DNA from: Salmonella enterica subsp. houtenae serovar Houten
GTDB lineage: Bacteria > Pseudomonadota > Gammaproteobacteria > Enterobacterales > Enterobacteriaceae
Length of the DNA: 64,000 bases
Assembly: GCA_900478215.1 (NCBI GenBank)
Contig: LS483478.1
Coordinates: forward strand, 1,860,001 to 1,924,000
Direction: 5' to 3'
Shown: one piece after another, positions 1 through 8,577 of the stretch
Layout of the letters: the number at the start of each line of letters is the position of its first letter
How positions within the stretch are numbered: the stretch's first letter is position 1
Position numbers and translations under genes: made by a program
Notes under the pieces: model-generated
The model's database searches: none
The model's input: the letters and a program-made list of their open reading frames with translations, nothing else
What the model was told of the DNA's origin: nothing

Positions 1-1
1 T

Positions 2-211
2 ACGGGGATGGGCAACGATGGGGCTGCCGGAATGTTAGCGATGTACCAGGCAGGCGCCTGGACCATCGCTCAAAACGAAGCAAGTTGTGTGGTGTTCGGC
101 ATGCCGCGCGAAGCCATCAATATGGGTGGCGTGAGCGAAGTGGTCGATCTTAGCCAGGTAAGCCAGCAAATGCTGGCGAAAATCAGTGCCGGACAGGCGA
201 TACGTATTTGA
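2..211 (+). CDS. cheB: CheB chemotaxis protein-glutamate methylesterase (C-terminal end, partial)
   Basis: C-terminal 69 residues of CheB, the response-regulator methylesterase that removes methyl groups from (and deamidates) chemoreceptors. The start lies outside the window. The GMGNDGA segment belongs to the catalytic esterase domain and carries its conserved Asp, followed by the QNEASCVVFGMPREA stretch typical of CheB. It is followed after 17 bases by cheY, as in the receptor-cheRBYZ operon of enteric bacteria. Confidence 0.95.
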   Translation, partial: TGMGNDGAAGMLAMYQAGAWTIAQNEASCVVFGMPREAINMGGVSEVVDLSQVSQQMLAKISAGQAIRI

Positions 212-228
212 ACCAGGAGTAGTATTTT

Positions 229-618
229 ATGGCTGATAAAGAGCTTAAATTTTTGGTTGTGGATGACTTTTCGACCATGCGTCGTATCGTGCGCAACCTC
301 TTAAAAGAGCTTGGATTTAACAATGTGGAAGAGGCCGAAGACGGTGTCGATGCGCTGAATAAGCTCCAGGCGGGCGGCTTTGGTTTCATTATCTCCGACT
401 GGAACATGCCGAACATGGATGGGCTGGAGCTGCTAAAAACCATTCGCGCCGATAGCGCCATGTCGGCGTTACCCGTATTGATGGTGACGGCGGAAGCCAA
501 GAAAGAGAATATTATCGCCGCCGCGCAGGCAGGCGCCAGCGGTTATGTCGTAAAACCGTTCACGGCAGCGACTCTGGAAGAGAAGCTCAACAAAATCTTT
601 GAGAAACTGGGCATGTGA
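229..618 (+). CDS. cheY: Chemotaxis response regulator CheY
   Basis: Single-domain receiver of 129 aa, the normal family length. The acidic pocket Asp12-Asp13, phospho-acceptor Asp57 (in SDWNMPNMDG), Thr87 and Lys109 (VKPF) are all present. Phosphorylated by CheA, it binds FliM at the flagellar switch to cause clockwise rotation. A GGAG ribosome site precedes the ATG. It lies between cheB and cheZ in the same operon. Confidence 0.98.
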   Translation: MADKELKFLVVDDFSTMRRIVRNLLKELGFNNVEEAEDGVDALNKLQAGGFGFIISDWNMPNMDGLELLKTIRADSAMSALPVLMVTAEAKKENIIAAAQAGASGYVVKPFTAATLEEKLNKIFEKLGM

Positions 619-628
619 GGATGCGATG

Positions 629-1273
629 ATGATGCAACCATCTATCAAGCCTGCTGATGAAGGCTCAGCAGGAGACATCATTGCGCGCATCGGTAGTTTG
701 ACCCGAATGCTGCGCGACAGCCTGCGCGAACTGGGGCTGGACCAGGCGATTGCCGAAGCGGCGGAGGCGATCCCCGATGCGCGCGACCGTCTGGATTACG
801 TCGTCCAGATGACGGCGCAGGCGGCGGAACGTGCGCTAAACAGCGTAGAAGCCTCGCAGCCGCATCAGGATGCGATGGAAAAAGAGGCGAAAGCGCTGAC
901 ACAACGTTGGGACGAATGGTTTGAAAATCCGATCGAGCTTTCCGATGCCCGTGAACTGGTAACGGATACGCGCCAGTATCTCAAAGATGTTCCGGGCCAT
1001 ACCAGCTTTACTAATGCGCAACTGCTGGACATCATGATGGCGCAGGATTTCCAGGATCTGACCGGTCAGGTGATCAAGCGCATGATGGACGTAATTCAGG
1101 AAATTGAGCGCCAGTTGTTGATGGTGCTGCTGGAAAACATCCCGGAGCAGGGCGCGCGGCCAAAACGCGAGAACGAAAGTTTACTCAACGGCCCGCAGGT
1201 GGATACCTCGAAAGCTGGCGTAGTCGCCAGCCAGGATCAGGTGGACGATCTGCTGGATAGTCTTGGGTTTTAA
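629..1273 (+). CDS. cheZ: Protein phosphatase CheZ
   Basis: 214-residue CheZ, which dephosphorylates CheY-P. The long helical body contains the active-site region AQDFQDLTGQVIKR with its catalytic Gln, and the C-terminal CheY-binding peptide DQVDDLLDSLGF. Three ATG codons in a row (626, 629, 632) follow cheY. I chose 629 because it gives the MMQPSIKPADE start and 214 aa known for enteric CheZ. The gap to cheY is 10 bases, so translation is probably coupled. Last gene of the chemotaxis operon. Confidence 0.96.
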   Translation: MMQPSIKPADEGSAGDIIARIGSLTRMLRDSLRELGLDQAIAEAAEAIPDARDRLDYVVQMTAQAAERALNSVEASQPHQDAMEKEAKALTQRWDEWFENPIELSDARELVTDTRQYLKDVPGHTSFTNAQLLDIMMAQDFQDLTGQVIKRMMDVIQEIERQLLMVLLENIPEQGARPKRENESLLNGPQVDTSKAGVVASQDQVDDLLDSLGF

Positions 1274-1326
1274 CTCTTTTTGACCTGATGGCGTTGCGCT
1301 TAGCAGGTCCGAACCCGTCAACCAGG

Positions 1327-1356
1327 CCGGAGACGATACTTTATTATCGTATCCGG
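1327..1356. repeat. REP-like hairpin between cheZ and flhB
   Basis: Imperfect inverted repeat in the 193-bp cheZ-flhB gap: CCGGAGACGATA pairs with TATCGTATCCGG with one mismatch around a 6-base loop. The CCGG ends resemble REP/palindromic units. It has no U-run, so it is not a standard terminator. The flhB promoter must lie between it and base 1467, but no box is clear enough to mark. Confidence 0.45.
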
Positions 1357-1466
1357 CTATCCCTATTAACGCCATAAACCCCGCCTTTTTTACCGCTTAC
1401 TCCGCCCATTGGCGTAAAGCGGTTCTGGCATCATTCTCGCTTATCAATCTATCCAGGGTTTGCTGC

Positions 1467-2618
1467 GTGGCAGAAGAGAGCGACGACGACAAAACAGAAG
1501 CCCCCACCCCCCACCGACTTGAAAAAGCGCGGGAAGAAGGGCAGATCCCCCGATCCAGAGAACTGACCTCACTGCTGATATTGCTGGTGGGCGTTTGCAT
1601 TATCTGGTTCGGCGGCGAGTCGTTGGCGCGGCAACTGGCGGGAATGCTCTCAGCAGGCCTGCACTTCGATCATGGTATGGTGAACGATCCTAACCTGATT
1701 CTGGGGCAGATAATTTTACTGATTAAAGCGGCGATGATGGCGCTGCTGCCGCTTATTGCGGGCGTGGTGCTGGTGGCGCTTATCTCGCCGCTCATGCTTG
1801 GCGGCCTGATCTTCAGTGGTAAGTCACTACAGCCAAAATTTTCTAAATTAAACCCGTTGCCGGGAATTAAGCGTATGTTCTCGGCGCAGACCGGTGCGGA
1901 GCTGCTAAAAGCGGTGTTGAAATCCACGCTGGTAGGCTGCGTTACCGGATTTTACCTCTGGTATCACTGGCCGCAAATGATGCGCCTGATGGCGGAGTCG
2001 CCGATTACCGCGATGGGGAATGCGCTGGATCTGGTCGGGCTTTGCGCGTTACTGGTGGTACTGGGCGTCATTCCGATGGTGGGCTTTGACGTTTTTTTCC
2101 AGATCTTTAGCCACCTGAAAAAATTGCGTATGTCGCGACAGGATATTCGCGACGAATTTAAAGAGAGCGAAGGCGATCCGCACGTTAAGGGCAAAATTCG
2201 TCAGATGCAACGTGCCGCCGCGCAGCGTCGCATGATGGAAGATGTGCCGAAAGCGGACGTCATTGTCACCAACCCGACGCACTATTCCGTGGCGTTGCAG
2301 TATGACGAAAACAAAATGAGCGCGCCGAAAGTGGTCGCGAAGGGGGCCGGGTTGATAGCGCTGCGCATTCGCGAGACAGGCGCTGAACATCGGGTTCCCA
2401 CTTTAGAAGCGCCGCCGCTGGCGCGGGCATTATATCGCCACGCAGAAATCGGTCAGCAAATTCCCGGACAGCTATATGCTGCCGTTGCAGAAGTGCTGGC
2501 CTGGGTCTGGCAGCTTAAACGCTGGCGGCTTGCGGGCGGACAACGTCCTCCACAACCTGAGAACCTTCCAGTGCCAGAAGCGCTGGATTTTATGAACGAG
2601 AAGACTACTGATGGCTAA
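1467..2618 (+). CDS. flhB: Flagellar export apparatus protein FlhB
   Basis: 383-aa export-gate protein of the flagellar type III secretion system. Four membrane segments (about residues 30-210) are followed by a cytoplasmic domain containing the autocleavage site NPTH at residues 269-272, which switches export from rod/hook to filament substrates. GTG start, as is usual for this gene. Its 3' end overlaps flhA by 8 bases, so the flhBAE genes form one translationally coupled operon. Confidence 0.98.
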   Translation: MAEESDDDKTEAPTPHRLEKAREEGQIPRSRELTSLLILLVGVCIIWFGGESLARQLAGMLSAGLHFDHGMVNDPNLILGQIILLIKAAMMALLPLIAGVVLVALISPLMLGGLIFSGKSLQPKFSKLNPLPGIKRMFSAQTGAELLKAVLKSTLVGCVTGFYLWYHWPQMMRLMAESPITAMGNALDLVGLCALLVVLGVIPMVGFDVFFQIFSHLKKLRMSRQDIRDEFKESEGDPHVKGKIRQMQRAAAQRRMMEDVPKADVIVTNPTHYSVALQYDENKMSAPKVVAKGAGLIALRIRETGAEHRVPTLEAPPLARALYRHAEIGQQIPGQLYAAVAEVLAWVWQLKRWRLAGGQRPPQPENLPVPEALDFMNEKTTDG

Positions 2619-4689
2619 TCTGGTCGCGATGCTGCGCCTGCCCAGCAACCTGAAATCGACGCAATGGCAAATTCTGGCCGGGCCGATCCTCATTCTGCTG
2701 ATTTTGTCGATGATGGTGCTGCCGCTGCCTGCTTTTATCCTCGACTTACTGTTTACCTTTAATATTGCGCTATCGATCATGGTGCTGCTGGTGGCGATGT
2801 TTACCCAGCGAACACTGGATTTTGCCGCATTTCCGACCATCCTGCTGTTTACCACGTTGCTGCGTCTGGCGCTTAACGTAGCCTCAACGCGCATTATTTT
2901 GATGGAAGGGCATACCGGCGCGGCGGCGGCGGGAAAGGTGGTGGAGGCGTTCGGCCATTTCCTGGTCGGCGGTAACTTCGCGATCGGGATTGTGGTCTTT
3001 ATTATCCTCGTCATTATCAACTTCATGGTCATCACCAAAGGCGCCGGACGTATTGCCGAAGTCGGCGCGCGCTTTGTGCTGGACGGTATGCCCGGTAAGC
3101 AAATGGCGATTGACGCCGATCTTAATGCCGGTCTGATTGGCGAAGACGAGGCCAAAAAACGGCGTGCGGAAGTCACTCAGGAAGCCGATTTCTACGGCTC
3201 GATGGACGGGGCGAGTAAATTTGTGCGCGGCGACGCCATCGCCGGCATTCTCATTATGGTCATTAACGTGGTGGGCGGACTGTTGGTCGGCGTATTGCAG
3301 CACGGAATGAGCATAAGCAGCGCGGCGGAAAGCTACACCCTGCTGACCATTGGCGACGGTCTGGTCGCCCAGATCCCGGCGTTGGTTATCTCCACGGCGG
3401 CGGGCGTCATTGTGACCCGCGTCAGTACCGATCAGGATGTAGGCGAGCAGATGGTCGGTCAGTTGTTCAGTAACCCAAGAGTAATGTTGCTCGCGGCGGC
3501 GGTGTTGGGGCTGCTTGGCATGGTGCCTGGAATGCCTAACCTGGTATTTTTACTCTTTACCGCCGCCTTGCTCGGTCTGGCATGGTGGCTGCGCGGGCGC
3601 GAACAAAAAGCGCCGGAGGAGCCGCAGCCGGTAAAAATGCCGGAAAATAACTCGGTGGTCGAAGCCACCTGGAATGACGTGCAGCTTGAGGATTCACTGG
3701 GTATGGAAGTCGGTTATCGCCTGATTCCGATGGTGGATTTTCAACAGGATGGCGAGTTACTCGGACGTATTCGCAGCATTCGTAAAAAATTCGCGCAGGA
3801 TATGGGTTTTTTGCCGCCGGTTGTCCATATTCGCGACAATATGGATTTACAGCCTGCGCGCTACCGTATTTTGATGAAAGGGGTAGAGATCGGCAGCGGG
3901 GACGCCTATCCAGGACGCTGGCTGGCCATTAATCCCGGCACGGCGGCGGGAACGCTACCGGGCGAGAAAACCGTCGATCCCGCTTTTGGCCTTGATGCCA
4001 TCTGGATTGAGAGCGCCCTGAAAGAGCAGGCGCAAATTCAGGGCTTTACCGTGGTGGAAGCCAGTACCGTTGTGGCGACGCACCTTAACCACTTGATCGG
4101 GCAATTCGCCGCCGAACTGTTTGGCCGCCAGGAAGCGCAGCAACTGTTGGATCGTGTCTCTCAGGAGATGCCTAAACTCACGGAAGATTTGGTCCCCGGT
4201 GTGGTGACCCTCACGACCTTACACAAAGTTCTGCAAAACTTACTGGCGGAAAAAGTCCCGATTCGCGATATGCGCACCATTCTTGAAACGCTGGCGGAAC
4301 ATGCGCCGTTACAAAGCGATCCGCATGAATTAACCGCCGTGGTTCGCGTGGCATTAGGACGGGCTATTACGCAACAGTGGTTCCCGGGTAATGAAGAAGT
4401 CCAGGTGATTGGACTGGATACCGCACTGGAACGTTTGCTGCTTCAGGCATTGCAGGGCGGCGGCGGACTTGAACCGGGGCTGGCGGATCGCCTGCTGGCG
4501 CAGACGCAAGAGGCACTCTCTCGCCAGGAGATGCTTGGCGCGCCGCCGGTATTGCTGGTTAACCATGCGCTACGTCCACTATTGTCCCGCTTTTTGCGGC
4601 GCAGTTTACCGCAACTGGTGGTACTGTCGAACCTTGAACTTTCCGATAACCGTCATATCCGCATGACGGCGACCATTGGAGGAAAATAA
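2611..4689 (+). CDS. flhA: Flagellar export apparatus protein FlhA
   Basis: 692-aa integral membrane component of the flagellar export gate. The N-terminal half has about eight hydrophobic segments and the conserved FHIPEP-type loop (GAGRIAEVGARFVLDGMPGK). The soluble C-terminal half (from about residue 330) docks export chaperone-substrate complexes. The start overlaps the end of flhB by 8 bases and the stop overlaps the flhE start by 1 base (TAATG). Confidence 0.98.
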   Translation: MANLVAMLRLPSNLKSTQWQILAGPILILLILSMMVLPLPAFILDLLFTFNIALSIMVLLVAMFTQRTLDFAAFPTILLFTTLLRLALNVASTRIILMEGHTGAAAAGKVVEAFGHFLVGGNFAIGIVVFIILVIINFMVITKGAGRIAEVGARFVLDGMPGKQMAIDADLNAGLIGEDEAKKRRAEVTQEADFYGSMDGASKFVRGDAIAGILIMVINVVGGLLVGVLQHGMSISSAAESYTLLTIGDGLVAQIPALVISTAAGVIVTRVSTDQDVGEQMVGQLFSNPRVMLLAAAVLGLLGMVPGMPNLVFLLFTAALLGLAWWLRGREQKAPEEPQPVKMPENNSVVEATWNDVQLEDSLGMEVGYRLIPMVDFQQDGELLGRIRSIRKKFAQDMGFLPPVVHIRDNMDLQPARYRILMKGVEIGSGDAYPGRWLAINPGTAAGTLPGEKTVDPAFGLDAIWIESALKEQAQIQGFTVVEASTVVATHLNHLIGQFAAELFGRQEAQQLLDRVSQEMPKLTEDLVPGVVTLTTLHKVLQNLLAEKVPIRDMRTILETLAEHAPLQSDPHELTAVVRVALGRAITQQWFPGNEEVQVIGLDTALERLLLQALQGGGGLEPGLADRLLAQTQEALSRQEMLGAPPVLLVNHALRPLLSRFLRRSLPQLVVLSNLELSDNRHIRMTATIGGK

Positions 4690-5081
4690 TGCGTAAATGG
4701 CTGGCATTGTTGCTCTTTCCCCTGACGGTTCAGGCCGCAGGCGAAGGCGCGTGGCAGGATAGCGGTATGGGCGTAACCTTAAATTACCGGGGCGTTTCCG
4801 CATCGTCTTCGCCACTGTCTGCGCGTCAGCCGGTTTCCGGTTTGATGACGCTGGTCGCCTGGCGTTATGAACTGAATGGCCCGACACCCGCGGGATTACG
4901 GGTACGTTTATGTTCCCAGTCCCGTTGCGTAGAACTTGATGGTCAGAGTGGCACGACCCACGGTTTTGCTCATGTTCCCGCTGTCGAACCGCTCCGCTTT
5001 GTCTGGGAAGTCCCCGGCGGCGGGCGCCTCATTCCCGCGCTAAAAGTGCGGAGCAATCAGGTGATTGTGAACTACCGTTAA
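4689..5081 (+). CDS. flhE: Flagellar protein FlhE
   Basis: 130-aa secreted protein with a clear Sec signal peptide (MRKWLALLLFPLTVQAA, cleavage about residue 17) and a small beta-rich periplasmic domain. FlhE is found in peritrichous enteric bacteria; it is not needed to build the flagellum but is reported to limit proton leakage through the export gate and to affect swarming. Third gene of flhBAE. The following 236 bp hold an inverted repeat (TGCCATT/AATGGCA, 5185-5209) without a terminator-like U-run. Confidence 0.95.
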   Translation: MRKWLALLLFPLTVQAAGEGAWQDSGMGVTLNYRGVSASSSPLSARQPVSGLMTLVAWRYELNGPTPAGLRVRLCSQSRCVELDGQSGTTHGFAHVPAVEPLRFVWEVPGGGRLIPALKVRSNQVIVNYR

Positions 5082-5317
5082 CCTCCCCTCTTTTCGCCAG
5101 GTAGCAGGGTTGACTCTCTTTTTGAATAAACAGAGACACCGCTTTATAAAATGGTGACGCAGGTTGCCGAACTCTTTGCGTTTTTGCCATTTACGCTCTG
5201 GCAATGGCAGAAACAAAAAGGTTTCCGCCCAGCTTAGCTTTTACTGTAGCGAATCGACTGCGTCGGCGATAAAACTGCACGCAGCGCTGAATTCGACATT
5301 ACACAGAGGTTAAGTAA

Positions 5318-6457
5318 ATGATGGTTTATCCAGTCAAACACAGTCCGCTATTGCGTCAGCCTGAGCATTTTATCGCCAGAGATGAACTAAAGGCCTTGAT
5401 TCAAAAGGTGACGCATAACCTGGTCAATATTAAAGATGAGACGGGTGAATTTTTATTGCGACTGGACGACGGACGCGTGATCGATACTAAAGGCTGGGCC
5501 GGATGGGAGTGGACGCACGGTGTGGGCCTGTACGGAATGTATCATTATTACCAACAGACCGGCGACCAGACGATGCGTAAGATCATTGATGACTGGTTTG
5601 CCGATCGTTTTGCGGAAGGCGCGACGACGAAAAACGTTAATACGATGGCGCCGTTTTTAACGTTGGCGTATCGCTATGAAGAGACGCGTAATCCAGCGTA
5701 TTTACCGTGGCTGGAAACGTGGGCCGAATGGGCGATGAATGAAATGCCCCGTACCGATCACGGCGGAATGCAGCACATCACGCTGGCGGAGGAAAATCAT
5801 CAGCAGATGTGGGACGACACGCTAATGATGACGGTGCTGCCGCTGGCGAAAATCGGTAAGTTGTTGAACCGACCGGAATACGTGGAAGAAGCAACCTATC
5901 AGTTCCTGCTACACGTGCAAAATTTGATGGATAAAGAGACGGGGCTGTGGTTCCACGGCTGGAGCTATGACGGTCATCATAACTTCGCTAACGCTCGCTG
6001 GGCGCGTGGCAACAGTTGGCTGACCATTGTGATCCCGGATTTTCTTGAACTGCTGGACTTGCCGGAAAATAATGCCGTGCGCCGTTACCTGGTCCAGGTA
6101 CTGAATGCGCAGATCGCCGCGCTGGCGAAATGTCAGGATGAAAGTGGTTTGTGGCATACGCTGCTTGACGATCCGCACGCTTATCTTGAGGCGTCGGCGA
6201 CGGCGGGTTTTGCCTACGGTATTCTTAAAGCGGTACGCAAACGCTATGTCGAGCGGCACTATGCGCTGGTGGCGGAAAAAGCTATTCAGGGGATAGTGAA
6301 ACATATCTCGCCGGAAGGCGAACTGCTGCAAACTTCATTTGGCACTGGCATGGGCCACGATCTCGATTTTTACCGTCATATTCCGTTGACCTCTATGCCT
6401 TACGGGCAGGCGATGGCAATGCTGTGTCTGACGGAATACCTGCGTAACTATTTCTGA
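5318..6457 (+). CDS. Glycoside hydrolase family 88/105 protein (YteR-like unsaturated rhamnogalacturonyl hydrolase)
   Basis: 379-aa cytoplasmic protein (no signal peptide) with an (alpha/alpha)6-barrel glycan hydrolase sequence. The HQQMWDDTLMM stretch carries the catalytic Asp of the GH88/GH105 family, and GLWFHGWSYDG and ARWARGNSWL match the substrate-site blocks of YteR. The family hydrates the double bond of unsaturated sugars left by polysaccharide lyases. It matches the Salmonella gene between flhE and the second PBP2 (I recall STM1911). Family good; true substrate unknown, and no lyase or transporter lies beside it. Start supported by a GAGG site 8 bases upstream; the next codon is also ATG. 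Confidence 0.85.
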   Translation: MMVYPVKHSPLLRQPEHFIARDELKALIQKVTHNLVNIKDETGEFLLRLDDGRVIDTKGWAGWEWTHGVGLYGMYHYYQQTGDQTMRKIIDDWFADRFAEGATTKNVNTMAPFLTLAYRYEETRNPAYLPWLETWAEWAMNEMPRTDHGGMQHITLAEENHQQMWDDTLMMTVLPLAKIGKLLNRPEYVEEATYQFLLHVQNLMDKETGLWFHGWSYDGHHNFANARWARGNSWLTIVIPDFLELLDLPENNAVRRYLVQVLNAQIAALAKCQDESGLWHTLLDDPHAYLEASATAGFAYGILKAVRKRYVERHYALVAEKAIQGIVKHISPEGELLQTSFGTGMGHDLDFYRHIPLTSMPYGQAMAMLCLTEYLRNYF

Positions 6458-6490
6458 TGTATGCGGATATTCCTGTAGAAACCTGTGTAG

Positions 6491-6521
6491 GCCGGATAAG
6501 GCGTTTACGCCGCCATCCGGC
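6491..6521. repeat. REP (palindromic unit)
   Basis: GCCGGATAAGGCGTTTACGC followed by CGCCATCCGGC forms the typical REP/PU hairpin. It lies between the convergent GH105 and PBP2-like genes and may protect both mRNA 3' ends. Confidence 0.85.
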
Positions 6522-6532
6522 ATCAGGTGATT

Positions 6533-8389
6533 TCACTGTGCGGCGTTAGCTTGCGGATCAAACAGGTGGTCAAGGATTTTTCGCATTATGGGCGCGGCGG
6601 TAACGCCGTCGCTCCCGCCATTCTCCAGAATCAAGGCAATAGCGACCTTCGGATTTTTATACGGCGCAAAGGCAGTATAAAACACATGATCGCGCAGACG
6701 AACAGGGATCATTTTCGCGTTGTAGGTCTGATTTTCTTTCAGGCTAAACACCTGCGATGTGCCGCTTTTCGCCGCAATGCCGTAGGGCGCGGTGTGAAAG
6801 AACTTATAGCCCGTTCCGTTGGGCGCATTCGCCATGCCATACATCGCCTGACGTACCAGTCCCCAGTATGGCGAAGCCGGATCGGCTATCTGTAACGTTT
6901 TTCCAGAAGGACGATACGGAATTACTGTTTTACCGCTCTCTTCATTGAGTAACAGGTGAGGGGCAATCACCTTACCGTTGTTGATGAGCGCCACCATTGC
7001 TTTTACCATCTGGATGGGGGTGGCAATCCAGTAACCCTGGCCGATGCCGACAGAGATGGTATCACCCTGATACCAGGCTTTTTTATGGACCCGCTGTTTC
7101 CATGCGCGGCTGGGAAGCAGTCCGTTATACTCTTCATTAAGGTCGATGCCCGTTGGTTTACCATAGCCGAACTGAGACAACATCGTGTCGATACGGTCAA
7201 TACCCATCATATAAGCGACCTGATAAAAAAAGGTATCTGCAGATTCCTCAATCGCTTTAGTGACATCCAGCATACCGTGTCCGGTTTTTTTCCAGTCCCG
7301 ATAATGCCGCTGCGTGCCGGGAAGCGTCCAGGTTGGCGCGCCAAAAAAGGTGGTTTGCGGCGTTATGATCCCGCTTAACAGCGCGGACATCGCCATATAG
7401 GGTTTAACCGTTGACGCCGGAGGATAAAGCCCTTGCGTCACGCGGTTGATCAGCGGCAGATTTTTATCGTGCAGCAGTTTGCCGTAATCCTGATAGCTAA
7501 TGCCTTTTACAAAGGGATTCGGATCGTAGCTGGGCATCGATACCATCGCCAGTACTGAACCATCGTGCGGGTCTTCAACCAGTACGGCAGCACGCTGCCC
7601 GGCCAGCAAACTTTCAATGTACTCTTGTAAATGGAGATCCAGCGTCAGGTGAATGTTCTTACCCGCGATGGGGGGAACGTCTTTCAGCAGGCGGACAATA
7701 CGCCCGTGATTATCCACCTCGACCTCCTGATAGCCGGTTTTACCGTGAAGATCGTTTTCGTAGTAACGCTCAATTCCCTGTTTACCGATGTTATGGTCCG
7801 CCGCGTAATTCTCTGTCAGCCCTTTTTTGTCCAGCGCTTTAAGGTCGTTATCGTTTATCTTTGACACGTAACCGAGAACATGTGCCAGCTCCGCGCCGTA
7901 AGGATACTGCCGATCCTGATAGCTATTGATCGTGACGCCGTTGAAATGAAACTGATTGACCGCAAAGCGTGCGATTTCAACATCCGTTAGCGCGTTTTTG
8001 AGCACCACCGGACGATAGCGGCTACTTGATTTTAGCGCATGGCGAAAGTCGGCGATATCATCGGGGGAGAGATCAACGATAGGGGTGAGCTGTTTGAGCA
8101 GCGCATCCATATCAGCAATTTTATAGGGTGTAACCGCGATATCATACCAGGTCACGTTACGTACCAGTGGAATGCCGTTGCGATCGTAAATGATGCCGCG
8201 CGTTGGCGCGACGGGCAGCATCTTGATATCGTTCTCATTCGAACGGGTGGTGTAGTAGTGGTGCTGGCGAATTTGCAAGTTATAGAGATTAAAGATCAGG
8301 ATACCAAAGCAGGCAACCACTACGCCAAACGCCACGATCACACGTCTCAGGAAGAGTTTCTCTTCCGCATCAAAGTCTTTAAAAGTCAT
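6533..8389 (-). CDS. Penicillin-binding protein 2 paralogue (PBP2SAL-type elongation transpeptidase)
   Basis: 618-aa class B PBP. One N-terminal membrane anchor (about residues 16-38) is followed by the pedestal domain and a transpeptidase domain with all three active-site motifs: S326-T-V-K329, S383-A-D385 and K541-S-G-T544. It closely resembles MrdA (PBP2, about 633 aa), but mrdA lies in the rodA-dacA cluster, so this is a second copy. Salmonella carries such a paralogue next to argS (PBP2SAL, I recall STM1910), reported to replace PBP2 in acidic, intraphagosomal conditions. Monocistronic by layout, convergent with the GH105 gene; a separate promoter lies before 8389. Confidence 0.9.
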   Translation of the reverse strand: MTFKDFDAEEKLFLRRVIVAFGVVVACFGILIFNLYNLQIRQHHYYTTRSNENDIKMLPVAPTRGIIYDRNGIPLVRNVTWYDIAVTPYKIADMDALLKQLTPIVDLSPDDIADFRHALKSSSRYRPVVLKNALTDVEIARFAVNQFHFNGVTINSYQDRQYPYGAELAHVLGYVSKINDNDLKALDKKGLTENYAADHNIGKQGIERYYENDLHGKTGYQEVEVDNHGRIVRLLKDVPPIAGKNIHLTLDLHLQEYIESLLAGQRAAVLVEDPHDGSVLAMVSMPSYDPNPFVKGISYQDYGKLLHDKNLPLINRVTQGLYPPASTVKPYMAMSALLSGIITPQTTFFGAPTWTLPGTQRHYRDWKKTGHGMLDVTKAIEESADTFFYQVAYMMGIDRIDTMLSQFGYGKPTGIDLNEEYNGLLPSRAWKQRVHKKAWYQGDTISVGIGQGYWIATPIQMVKAMVALINNGKVIAPHLLLNEESGKTVIPYRPSGKTLQIADPASPYWGLVRQAMYGMANAPNGTGYKFFHTAPYGIAAKSGTSQVFSLKENQTYNAKMIPVRLRDHVFYTAFAPYKNPKVAIALILENGGSDGVTAAPIMRKILDHLFDPQANAAQ

Positions 8390-8518
8390 TACCTGTACCT
8401 GAACAATCCGCCGCCTAATGATACGGGGCGGTCAGCGCCAGCACAGGTAAAAGATGTTCCATCTCTCTATAGAAATGTGTCATTCCTTGTGATTTGTTAC
8501 AGATATAACGCAGTGGTA

Positions 8519-8556
8519 ATAAAAAGGCCTGAGTCCGTTACCCGGAGTCAGGCCTG
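8519..8556 (-). terminator. Rho-independent terminator of argS
   Basis: Read on the minus strand, AGGCCTGACTCCG and CGGACTCAGGCCT form a 13-bp stem with one mismatch and a short loop, followed by a run of five T. It lies about 20 bases past the argS stop. Confidence 0.85.
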
Positions 8557-8577
8557 ATGATGTTAACGACGGTGCGT

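Noticed and set aside
5185..5209. Inverted repeat TGCCATT/AATGGCA after flhE as a terminator
   Set aside because: No U-run on either strand; role cannot be assigned.
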